Made by a program: the position numbers and the translations under genes. A stretch of DNA of 64,000 nt from Orychophragmus violaceus. Its lineage: Eukaryota > Streptophyta > Magnoliopsida > Brassicales > Brassicaceae. How positions within the stretch are numbered: the stretch's first letter is position 1; each line of letters begins with the position of its first letter. The notes beneath the pieces are model-generated. The model made no database searches. It saw only the letters and a list, made by a program, of their open reading frames with translations, and was not told where the DNA came from. Below are positions 54,749 to 64,000 of the stretch, in pieces. The DNA lies in the NCBI GenBank assembly GCA_030180135.1, contig CM058231.1, positions 22,571,034 through 22,635,033 on the forward strand. Direction: 5' to 3'.

Positions 54749-56960
54749 CGGTTACCGACAGTGTATGCATAACCGTGCGACCATAAGTAATCCGGACAAG
54801 AAACTCGTGAATCTTAGACTTGAGGAACTTGCAAGGTTGGAAAGGACGAACAGAAAAGCTCAGAAACCAGTTAAGATAGCAAAAGTAAATGTTGTGATCC
54901 TAATTCGAGATGCTGAAGGTGTTCTGAGAGATGCAAAGAACCATGTCTGCAATGAGCGTGGTCAAAGAATTGATGACGAAGGTAGTGTCATTCCTGAACC
55001 TGAGAGGCAGATTGTTCAGCATGATGGAGAAGCTCAAGGTGGAGGAGTAGGTGGACAAGGAAATCCACAACCAGAAGCGCCAACTTGAGCACCAGAGCCT
55101 CATGCTATGAGGACACTAGCTGATTACAACATGACTGATGAGTTCTATGCTAATAGGTCTGCGATTGTACCTCCTGCTTTTGCACGAAATGACTTTGAGC
55201 TGAAGACTTTATACTATACGCTTGTGGGACAACACCTATTTCATGGACTCCCACATGAGCAACCTATGGATTAAATAGAGAACTTTGAGTCTTTGGTCAC
55301 TGGGATGAAGCATAATGGAGTAAGCTTTGACTTCCTGCACTATAAGGTTTTTCCTCACTCTCTTGGAGGAGAAGCTGCGAACTGGCTGAAGCAGATTCCA
55401 CCTGGGACTCTGACTACTTGGGATGCAGTTAAGAGGAAGTTTCTAAGACACTTCTATGATGATGCTAGATATGATCAGCTTAGACAAGATCTCCTGACAT
55501 TCAAGCAGGGACCTACAGAGGCCCTGAAAGCAACTTGGGTAAGATTTAGGATGTACTAGAGAGATTGCCCTTATCATGGCTTCTCTGAAGTTCAGCTGCT
55601 GGGCATTTTCTTCAGAGGAGTTGATCTGTGGTATCAGATGGCTTTAGATGCTGCTAGTAATGGAAACATCAACACCAAATCTCCAGAGCAAGCTAAGGAG
55701 CTGATTGAGAACTTGGTAAGCAATAATAGCACCAAGAATGCTGATATGGAAAAGCAGAAATCTGGTGGGAAAACTGATAGATCTCATATAGCTGAGATGA
55801 AGAACAAGATTGATTATGTTCATAGTCTTCTACTTGGGAAGAAGAATGTTCATTTTTCTCATGATGTTGAGGTATTTGAGGCTGAAGAAGGCTGCAAAGA
55901 AGAGGATGTGAACTATGTTCGTGGAACTGGTTTTCGGGGAAACATATTTGGGAATCAACAAGGCAGAGGTGGCTATAATGGAATGGGTAAGAGAAGTACC
56001 TTCACAGGTAATCAAAACTTCTCTGTTTCACTCCTAAGCCTAAGTATCAGAAGCCTTATCAGAGTAACAACAGCGTTGGAAACAACACTTCTAGCTTCAC
56101 AAGGAATTATGGATCTTCATCATATCAGCCTGCTCCTCCTCAAAATGAGCAGAATGATAAGATGATGGGAATGTTGGAGCAGTTTCTGGAAGGACAGCAG
56201 AAGAGTACAGTGGACTTCAATGGAAAAATGGATGCTCTGTACTTGGATTTGAATGGGAAGATAGATTCCTTAAGCACTCATGTGAAGAAATTGGATGTTC
56301 AAGTTGCACAGACTGCTGGGTCTGTTAAGAAGTGGTAAATAGGTCGTTCCTGCCACAAAAAGAGCTTAAGTTTGGAAGAAATAGTTGAGATAGAGGAGAT
56401 GGAAGCTGAAATCCTTGAGTTTCGCAATGCATCGACCGACACACACCAGCATCGATCGACGCAGATCGTGAACGAGGAAACAGAAGCCAAGCTCGACGCA
56501 GAGGTCTCTGCTCAATCGCCTAGCATCGGTCGACACACTACTGATGTCGATTGACGCAAAGCGATTACAGAGAAACCCGATACAGAGAAGCTGAAGAAAG
56601 CCAATGAGAGGATCTACAAGCCTAAGGTTCCCTTTCCTAAGAACCCATGAAGTCTAAGTATGAGAGGCAGCTAGCCAAATGCAAGGAGATCATGAACAAA
56701 ATGTTCATTGAAGTGACTTTGATTGATTCTCTAAAGACTACTCATGTGATGAGAAGATGTCTTAAGGACATGCTTGCTGGTAACATGACTGATGAGGAGA
56801 GTGTGATGATGATCTCAGAGGTGTGTAATGTTGTGTTTCAGGGAAAAATCTCTCAGAAGTTGAAAGATCCAGGGAGCTTTGTATTGGATTGTGCTACCTA
56901 CAGAGATAGATTTGAGAGATCATTGTGTGATCTTGGTTCTAGTGTGAACCCTATGTTCTT
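54729..56960 (+). pseudogene. Athila-2 first gag/protease copy, several stops
   Basis: Reads through DGYRQCMHNRATISNPDKKL, LADYNMTDEFYANRSAIV, FPHSLGGEAANWLKQIPPG, FLRHFYDDARYDQLR, SEVQLLGIFFRGVDLWYQ, then a Gly-rich and coiled-coil part, and ends in a protease start RSLCDLGSSVNPM near 56950. At least four in-frame stops and a frameshift are visible (for example 55087, 55274, 55557). This copy has the usual Athila protease approach (KVPFPKNP...KCKEIMNKMF), unlike the second copy. It is cut off within the protease. Confidence 0.75.
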
Positions 56961-56974
56961 ATCTATCGGAGGAT

Positions 56975-58525
56975 GTGAACTACATCGGAGGATCTGGTTT
57001 CCAAGGAAACATGTTTGGAGGACAGCAAGGTAACATATTTTTCAGTGGTCAGAAGAGTGCTTTTACAAGCAATCAAAACTCCTCTGGCTTTGGACAGAAT
57101 GCTGGTTTTCAGAAACCTTTCCAACAAGGTAATCAGAGGACTTATGGATCTTCTTCTTACCAAGCACCTCCTGTTGCTAATGCTCATGAGAGCAAGATGG
57201 AGAGTCTGATGGAGCAATTGTTGGAAGGACAGACTAAGATTGCTGTGGACTGCAACAGGAAGTTGGATACTGTTTATGAGGATCATAATGGGAAGTTTGA
57301 GTTTCTAAATACTCATGTGAAGCAATTGGACACTCAAGTGAGCCAAATTTCGAACTCTGTCAAGGGAAAGAGTGTTGTAGACACCCATATTAAGTCCTGG
57401 TCAGTGTACATTGATGATGGATCACACCTAGGTGAAAGATTTGAGCTAAATACAGCTGAACTGGTAGAAGAGGCTGAAATTTCTGATTTTGAGGAAAATC
57501 TCTCGGGTGGAATCTGTGAAAATTTAACTGCATCGATCGATGCACCCTTAGCGTCGATCGTTGCATGGCGTGGACAAACAAATTCACATGATTCTTATGG
57601 CATTGATGCAGAGGCAGATTCAGAGCTTAATCGTTTATTCCCTGGAGTGTCTGAGATAACTACACATGAGATTTATGCACTATCTAATCGATTATATCCT
57701 AAAGTGTCTGAGGTAATTCAACAAGAGATTGATGAGCTTAAACAGTTAGAAGAGATTGGTGAAGAGTTGGAAGAAATTCCACTATCTAATGATCCACCTT
57801 ATCATCCTTGTGTGCAAAGGTACTTGGAGAAGATGCTGCCAATGGATGAGATGCTGAAGGATTGGGTTATAGTTGTTCCTAAACATATAAGTGATGTGCT
57901 ATTAACTAAGATTCCTAAGAAACTACCTGATCCTGGGATTTTTGTGCTGAGTTTTTCTATCTTTGAGGATGGTTTCAAGCGCTCTCTGTGTGATTTAGGA
58001 GCTTCTGGAAGTCTCATGCCATATTCTGTGGCAGAGAAGCTGGGTATGATGGATTTTTCACCCACTAGGACCTCTCTTGTCCTAGCTGATCAGTCAATAA
58101 GGATTCCCGAAGGAGTTCTTGAGGACGTCCCAGTGAGAGTTGGAAACTACTTGGTTCCAACAGACTTCTTGGTGCTTAACTATGACAGTGAGCAGGATGA
58201 TGCTTTGATATTGGGCAGGCCATTCTTAGCCACAGCTGGAGCAGTGATTGATGTGAGGCACAACTTGATTGATCTCCATCTGGGAGATGATCCTCTGCAC
58301 TTTAAGATGGACATGCTGCGTAAGCCACTGATAGATGGGCAGACCTTCCCTATTGAGGATGGACATGGAGCACAGACGAGTAACACTTTGGTTTTGGATC
58401 CTGGGGAACATTTCACTCCTTCTTTTCTTGGACGAGTTCACACTGATGACGCTTACTCTCCACCTTGGATGAGGAGACTTGCACAGAGGCAATCACAGTC
58501 TCTGTCAGGATCTCCAGCAAACTGA
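56975..58525 (+). CDS. Athila-2 second Gag C-terminus/protease ORF (516 aa)
   Basis: Starts MNYIGGSGFQGNMFGGQQGN and is collinear with the Athila-1 ORF over its whole length: coiled coil, acidic part, protease with DLG at about 340 (RSLCDLGASGSLMPYSVAEKLG), LILGRPFLATA, and the same tail LDPGEHFTPSFLG, AYSPPWMRRL, SLSGS and stop. It is joined directly to the truncated first copy at about 56960. A box pair (57534/57555) is inside the coding sequence, in the homologous place to that in Athila-1. Confidence 0.8.
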   Translation: MNYIGGSGFQGNMFGGQQGNIFFSGQKSAFTSNQNSSGFGQNAGFQKPFQQGNQRTYGSSSYQAPPVANAHESKMESLMEQLLEGQTKIAVDCNRKLDTVYEDHNGKFEFLNTHVKQLDTQVSQISNSVKGKSVVDTHIKSWSVYIDDGSHLGERFELNTAELVEEAEISDFEENLSGGICENLTASIDAPLASIVAWRGQTNSHDSYGIDAEADSELNRLFPGVSEITTHEIYALSNRLYPKVSEVIQQEIDELKQLEEIGEELEEIPLSNDPPYHPCVQRYLEKMLPMDEMLKDWVIVVPKHISDVLLTKIPKKLPDPGIFVLSFSIFEDGFKRSLCDLGASGSLMPYSVAEKLGMMDFSPTRTSLVLADQSIRIPEGVLEDVPVRVGNYLVPTDFLVLNYDSEQDDALILGRPFLATAGAVIDVRHNLIDLHLGDDPLHFKMDMLRKPLIDGQTFPIEDGHGAQTSNTLVLDPGEHFTPSFLGRVHTDDAYSPPWMRRLAQRQSQSLSGSPAN

Positions 58526-59194
58526 TCTTGTTCGTCCGGTCAAGCTAATGACCTTAAACAAGCGCTGAGTGGGAGGCAACCCACTGTTAGGTTTTAGTGT
58601 TTTTCTTTCTTATTTTTGGTGTTTTCTTAGGATTTCACGTTTTTATTTGTTTTTGCTAAGTTTTTAATACAGAACACTGTCTGGAGATGTGTGACGATCG
58701 TTGCTATATGTGCAACGGTCGTTGCTGGGAGATATGACGAAGAGATGGGATCGCCTTGTGACGATCGTTGTGGTCATGTGCAACGGTCGTTGCAAATGGT
58801 TTAAATTGCAAAAATTAAGGTACGCGTGCTAAACCGGAATCAATTCGGTTCAGCTGTGACGATCGTTGCACCTATGCATCTATCGTTGCACACACGACCC
58901 AGGTAAGTGCCTTAACCCCTCTTCTCTTCTCTTCTTCCCCATTTCGCCGTCCGTACAACCGTGAGTGCACAACCCTAAATCTCTCATTTCTTCATCATTT
59001 TCTTTGATTCAAAGCTTGATTCTACTTATTTTCACATCCCCTATCTATTTCTCTAACCCATTTGCAGTGATTCCAAGGTAAGAGCTCTCATTTTTATCAT
59101 TTTCGGAATCGGTTCTAGGGTTTAGAAATTAGGAAATTTTAGGCTTGAAATTGATGATTCCGTACTGATTAGAATTGATTAGGGATGATTGGTG
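58526..59194 (+). other. Athila-2 3' region with conserved motif and three box pairs
   Basis: AACAAGCGCTGAGTGGGAGG with GCAACCCACT follows at 58557-58586. Box pairs have first cores at 58695, about 58763 and about 58860; the last has CTATCG as second core. No ORF. The rest of the element lies beyond copia-3. Confidence 0.7.
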
Positions 59195-59897
59195 TGTTGG
59201 GATAGTGTCCTGAAATCACACTTGTACTCACTCCTGATGATAATTGTGTGTCGAGATCAGACATTCGTATAATACTGGGCGGTTGCAATGTTTTGCTAGA
59301 AGCCTCTTGCAGTCTGTAAGTTGTAGACTTACTGCCAGTATTATATGATCCTATAGGGTCACACACCTAAGCAAACTGGAAGCATGAAAGTGGGAATGAT
59401 CATTATGGTAATGATCATACATATGTGTATTGGATACACATTTACATAGAGTTTTACAATGTGTGTGTCGATCGATGCATGAGTGCGTCGATCGATGCAG
59501 GATTTTCGTGGAGGTGTGTCGATCGACACAGTAAGTGTGTCGATCGTTGCACATCGGGTTCCGAAACTGATGTTTCGAATTAATGACGTAACCGAGCCGG
59601 GATTGTCCGACGGTTTGTGATGTCATTTCTAGGTCGATATATAAGGTCTTATATGGTCGACCTGAACCCTAGCCGTCTTCTCTTCTCTTTGACAGAAAAG
59701 CAGAAACACCAGAAACTCTTAGATCCCACAGATCCGGCACTAGCATCCCGTTTCCAGCTTGTGTGCGTGTGTATCTGGTAGAGGCAAGGCATCTGTGTTG
59801 CTCACTGATCTCGTTCACCAATTCCGCTGCCAGTTCAAGGTAAGAACGAGGTTGGTAAATTCAATATATCGAACCCTAGATCCTAGGAGATCCAACA
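59195..59897 (+). repeat. Copia-3 5' LTR with two box pairs
   Basis: TGTTGGGATAGTGTCC ... GATCCAACA, 703 bp. Short blocks such as TATTATATGATCC and GGGTCACAC match the other copia LTRs. Box pairs at 59469/59489 and about 59519/59540. Confidence 0.9.
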
Positions 59898-59898
59898 G

Positions 59899-59911
59899 TG
59901 GTATCAGAGCC
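59899..59911 (+). other. Copia-3 primer binding site
   Basis: TGGTATCAGAGCC, initiator Met-tRNA type. Confidence 0.95.
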
Positions 59912-60052
59912 AGGTTAGGGTTTAGCTATTGAATCTGATGCAATTAATTCGAAAACTGAGTTTGTTGAATTGATTATTGCCTGTGAAAATCGTGTTTTCA
60001 AGTGTTAATCTCGGATTAAAGCATCTGTTGAAAATTCGATACCTGTGTTCTC

Positions 60053-60475
60053 GCAGTGTGTCGATCGACACAAAGCGTGTGTCGATCGATGCAGAGCGAA
60101 AACACGTAAATAATTTTAGGGTTTGTCGCAGCGTGTCGATCGGTGCAAAGCGTGCGTCGATCGACACAGAGCGAAAACTCGCAAAATAATTTTAGGGTTT
60201 GTCGCAGCGTGTCGATCGGTGCAAAGCGTGCATCGATCGACACAAAGCGAAAACTCGTAAAATCTTTTGGGTTGTTCGCAAAGCGTCGATCGACACTAAG
60301 CTTGTGTCGACCGTTGCATCGCGAAAACTCGCACTGTATCGATCGACGCACTGGGTGCATCGATCGATTTGATTGGTTGGTTTCGGTTTGATTGGATTGA
60401 ACCGGAAACCAATTTGATTGTGGTTAGGATATGTCGATCGATGCAAGGATGCATCGATCGACACACAACTCGCAG
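60053..60475 (+). repeat. Tandem 75 bp repeats and box pairs in the copia-3 leader
   Basis: Four units with first cores at 60062, 60137, 60213 and 60287 (period 74-76 bp). Each unit holds one box pair (cores 21 bp apart), then GCGAAAAC(T/A)CG and, in the first three, TTTTAGGGTTTGTCGC. Two more pairs follow at about 60339 and 60435 without the unit context. Confidence 0.9.
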
Positions 60476-61075
60476 ACTCAAGGGTTGGACTCCTAGTTGC
60501 GAATACCAAATCAAAATGAACCTAAATTTAATTAAAACATCTTGATAACTTCTTGGATGTATATTGGATATGCATCAAGATTAATTAGTTCCTTTCCTCA
60601 ACATAATATCAAGTGATCTTGATGTCTTGCCCGATCTCGTCTACTGTCAGGACTCGTGTTGTTGTTGGATATTCTTGGAGTCCTTGGTATCCACAACAAT
60701 GTGGGTAATGCAGGTGATCATTAGTAGACTTGCAGTGCAACTATTAGTGATCACAAGACAGAAGAGATTGGTTTTACTTGACTGGGCTGTCAGAAGTTCT
60801 GGGCCCAGAGACATAAGAGTAGATTAGACATAGTTTGTCTCATCTACGACCAAGAGTTGTACTGGGTACAATTAGCAATGATTTGCTTACCTAAATAACT
60901 AAATTTTGGGTGATGGTAAGTTGCCCACTCAGATTTTGGTGAAGTATGGATCTTGGTTCATTGTATTCATCTGAGGAAACATAGTTTTGAATAAAATGCG
61001 AGTTTTTATTATTAGATAAGAATTCTCATTCCTTGAGCATTATAACTAAAACCTCTATCTCTTTTAATTACAGCT

Positions 61076-64000
61076 ATGTCTGTCTCAACTCACATCAACA
61101 CTTTCTCACTAAGATCCATCCTTGAGAAGGACAAGTTAAATGGATCCAATTTCTTGGAATGGTATCGGAACCTGAGAATAGTTCTCAGGCAGGAGAACAA
61201 GGAATATGTCCTTGAAAGAGTTCTCCCCGAGAGGCCACGTTCCAATGCCCCGCAGACAGAAAAGAATGCTTGGGATAAGCATTCAGCTGATGTCAAAGAT
61301 GTTAACTGTCTAATGCTGGTGACTGTGAACTCTGAGCTGCAGAAGCAATATGAGAACGTGATGTCACCCATTGAGATGATTAACAGCCTGAAAGCTTTGT
61401 TTCAGGAGCAAGCTCGCACAGAGAGATACCAGACGGTTAAGTCTCTCATTGATTGCAAGCTGGCTAAGGACAGTCCAGTAAGTCCTCATGTCCTTAAAAT
61501 GATGGGTTACATTGATAACCTGGGGAAACTGGACTGTGCCATTAGTCAGGAGCTAGCCACTGACATGATTCTGCAGTCTTTGCCGTCGTGTTTTGATCAG
61601 TTCATCATGAACTACAACATGCAGAACATGACTAAGACATTGACTGAGTTGCACGGTATGCTGAAGACAGCAGAACCGAACCTCAAGAAGGCTACTCCCA
61701 ATGTCCTGATGGTACAAGGGGGTAAAAGGTTTAAGAAATCTAAGAAGGATAAGGGAAAGGCCCAAGTTGTCCAGGCTGAAAGTCAGGACAAGCCCAAGCC
61801 GAAGCCCAAATCCGGGCCTTCTTCTGAGGATAAGTGCAACTACTGCAAGCAGTTAGGGCATTGGAAAAGAGACTGCAAGAAGTTCATGGAAGATTACAAG
61901 AAGCTGAAGAAGACGTATGATGCGTCTGATTCAGGTATTTATGTTATCGAACTTAATGTTATATCTTCTAGTTCTACTTCGTGGGTATTGGATACCGGCT
62001 GCGGTGCTCATATTTTTACCAATATGCAGGCACTAAGAAACAGTAGAACGCTGAAGAAAGGACAAGTGGAGCTACGGGTCGGGAATGGAGCTAGGGTTGC
62101 TGCACTGGCCGTAGGCACCTGCGAATTGTCCTTACCGTCGGACATGGTTTTAATTTTGAATAATTGCTACTTTGTACCTGCGATTAGCAGAAACATAATT
62201 TCAGTTTCCGTATTGGATTTGGAAGGTTTTGATTTTGCAGTTAAGAATAAAGTTTGTTCTTTTAATCGTGATGGTACATTATATGGTAGCGCCCCATTAG
62301 ATAATGGGTTATATGTTTTAAACCAAGAAATGCCTAACTTTAACATAAATACAAAGCGGTTTAAGTCAAATGACGAAAACCCGACTTTCTTATGGCATTG
62401 TCGTTTGGGCCATATCAATGAGAAACGCATCCAAAGGCTCCATCGAAATGGGCTTCTGGGCTCATTTGATTTTGAATCATGTGAGAATTGTGAATCTTGT
62501 TTGATGGGCAAAATGGCTAGAGCCCCTTTCAACAAACCAAATGAAAGGGCCAGTGACTTATTGGGCCTTGTTCATACTGATGTATGTGGGCCGATGAGTA
62601 CTGTTGCCAGAGGAAATTACAAGTACTTCATTACCTTCACTGATGATTTCAGTAGGTATGGCTATGTCTATTTGATGAGACATAAGTCGGAATCCTTTGA
62701 TAGATTCAAGGAATTCAAGAATGAAGTACATAATCAACTTGGCAAAAGTATCAAAGTTCTGCGATCGGATCGCGGAGGAGAATACTTGAGTGAAGAATTC
62801 AGCGACTATCTGAGCGAGTGTGGAATTATTTCACAACTCACTCCTCCTGGTACACCCCAATGGAATGGAGTGTCGGAGAGGAGGAATCGAACCTTATTGG
62901 ATATGGTTCGGTCTATGATGAGTCATTCAAATCTTCCATTATCCTTTTGGGGATACGCTCTAGAAACGTCTGCGTTTACACTAAATAGGGTACCATCTAA
63001 ATCAGTGGAAAAGACACCACATGAATTGTGGACTGGGAATGTTCCTAGTCTGTCTTTCCTGAGGATTTGGGGCTGCGAAGCTTATGTCAAACGTTTGATC
63101 TCTGACAAGCTTGCACCTAAATCAGATAAATGCTACTTCGTTGGTTATCCTAGGGAAACCAAGGCATACTACTTTTACAACCAATATGAGAACAAAGTGT
63201 TTGTTGCTCGGGACTGTTCTTTTGTTGAGAGGGAGTTTCTCTCTAAGAAAAACAGTGGGAGTAAAGTACATCTTGAAGAAATTCGAGATGCACAGGAAAC
63301 TGCTCAACCTGTTGAGGAAGAGCAGCAGTTGGATCCACAAAGTTTTGTGGAACCGGCGCCTGTGGAGCCTGAAGTTCGCAGATCCGGAAGGATCCGTCAC
63401 GAACCCGAGAGATACTATGGATTTCTCGTGACCGATTCCAATGATCTGATGATCATTGACAGTGACGAACCAGCGACCTTCGCGGAAGCAATGATGGGCC
63501 CGGACTCCGAAAAGTGGCTTGGAGCCTCTAAGTCCGAAATGGGATCCATGTCAGAGAACCAAGTATGGTCCTTGGTCGATTTACCTAATGGTGTAAAAGC
63601 CATTGAGTGTAAATGGATCTTCAAGAAGAAGATCAACATGGATGGCAATGTACAGATTTACAAAGCGAGGTTGGTGGCTAAAGGTTTCAAGCAAATTCAT
63701 GGTATTGACTATGATGAAACCTACTCCCCAGTCGCTATGCTTAAGTCTATTCGGATTCTTCTAGCGATTGCAGCTCATTATGACTATGAGATTTGACAAA
63801 TGGATGTCAAAACCGCTTTCCTGAATGGTATTCTGGAAGAGGATGTGTATATGACACAGCCTGAAGGTTTTGTTGATCCTAAGAACGCTAGAAAGGTGTG
63901 CAAACTTCATAAATCCATTTATGGATTGAAGCAAGCATCACGGAGTTGGAATCTTCGTTTTGATGAAGCAGTAAAACAATTTGGTTTCATCAAGAACGAA
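61076..64000 (+). pseudogene. Copia-3 Gag-Pol, one nonsense codon, incomplete in window
   Basis: The frame opens at 61076 (MSVSTHINTFSLRSILEKDK). It contains a zinc knuckle CNYCKQLGHWKRDC (about 254-267), protease DTG at about 306, the HHCC region, integrase D-D-E motifs (HTDVCGP, SDRGGEY, GVSERRNR) and the start of RT. At 63794-63796 TGA stands where the other two copies have Trp in DYEIWQMDVKTAF; the same frame continues open to the window end (KTAFLNGILEEDVYM). The YVDD motif would lie beyond the window. One stop is enough to disable pol in this copy. Confidence 0.85.

Larger units (their letters stand above)
53331..59194 (+). mobile_element. Athila-2: mosaic gag-protease Athila-type element, 3' end cut by copia-3
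   Basis: 5' LTR 53331-54515, PBS 54522-54539, decayed gag/protease (54729-56960), then a second intact gag/protease ORF (56975-58525), the GGGAGGCAACCCA motif, box pairs, and interruption by copia-3 at 59195. As in Athila-1 there is no polymerase. It is of opposite orientation and clearly more diverged than Athila-1. Confidence 0.8.
59195..64000 (+). mobile_element. Copia-3: related copia element, continues past the window
   Basis: 5' LTR 59195-59897, PBS 59899-59911, long leader with a box array, gag-pol from 61076. Same family plan as copia-1 and -2 but clearly more diverged. Inserted in Athila-2. The 3' half is outside the window, so completeness and duplication cannot be checked. Confidence 0.9.

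Noticed and set aside
60053..60475. CRISPR-like array of palindromic repeats
   Set aside because: Units are 75 bp in a retrotransposon leader of a plant genome, the intervening sequences are repeats of each other rather than unique spacers, and no cas gene exists.

Overview
The window is plant nuclear DNA, almost certainly from a Brassicaceae species. A run of four host genes between about 22.2 and 31.5 kb matches, in order and orientation, a stretch of Arabidopsis thaliana chromosome 1 as I remember it: the macro/CRAL-TRIO gene (At1g69340), a RING protein (At1g69330), a remorin (At1g69325) and the signalling peptide CLE10 (At1g69320). This identification is from memory; no search was run. 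Nearly everything else is transposon, much of it nested and young.

Layout. 1-5.1 kb: remains of a MULE transposase, a GRF zinc-finger gene and a DUF1985 gene with an early stop, with GGTAAAAC-type repeat arrays on both sides of the DUF1985 gene. 5.4-8.1 kb (minus): a chimera of a chromovirus 3' end and a Tat-lineage gypsy 5' end (LTR, PBS, Gag). 8.1-10.2 kb: intergenic DNA with a Stowaway-type MITE. 10.2-18.7 kb: a chromovirus LTR and leader split by a complete copia element (copia-1). 18.7-21.3 kb: Tat remains with an antisense ORF, an LTR, and a head-to-head inverted LTR/PBS. 21.3-31.5 kb: host genes, with one 744 bp TIR element. 32.3-34.4 kb: a TIR transposon carrying intron-containing pieces that look like several different host genes. 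34.8-35.6 kb: an LTR-less retroposon. 35.8-49.3 kb (minus): an Athila-type element that has a gag-protease but no polymerase, split by a very recent copia element (copia-2). 50.1-53.3 kb: a decayed Tat element. 53.3-59.2 kb (plus): a second, mosaic gag-protease Athila-type element. 59.2-64 kb: a third copia element (copia-3), nested in it and running off the window.

The most striking unexplained pattern is a 16 bp palindrome around CGATCG (roughly TGYRWCGATCGWYRCA). It nearly always comes in pairs whose cores start 20-22 bp apart. I count about 30 pairs, in the LTRs, leaders, coding regions and 3' regions of otherwise unrelated copia and Athila elements. Its presence or absence at the same place in sister copia LTRs suggests a cassette that spreads among retrotransposons. 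Function is unknown.

Host genes: the macro/CRAL-TRIO gene is intact (14 coding exons, all phases consistent, 562 codons) and is divergent from the RING gene. CLE10 is intact. The remorin gene carries two one-base losses and looks like a recent pseudogene.
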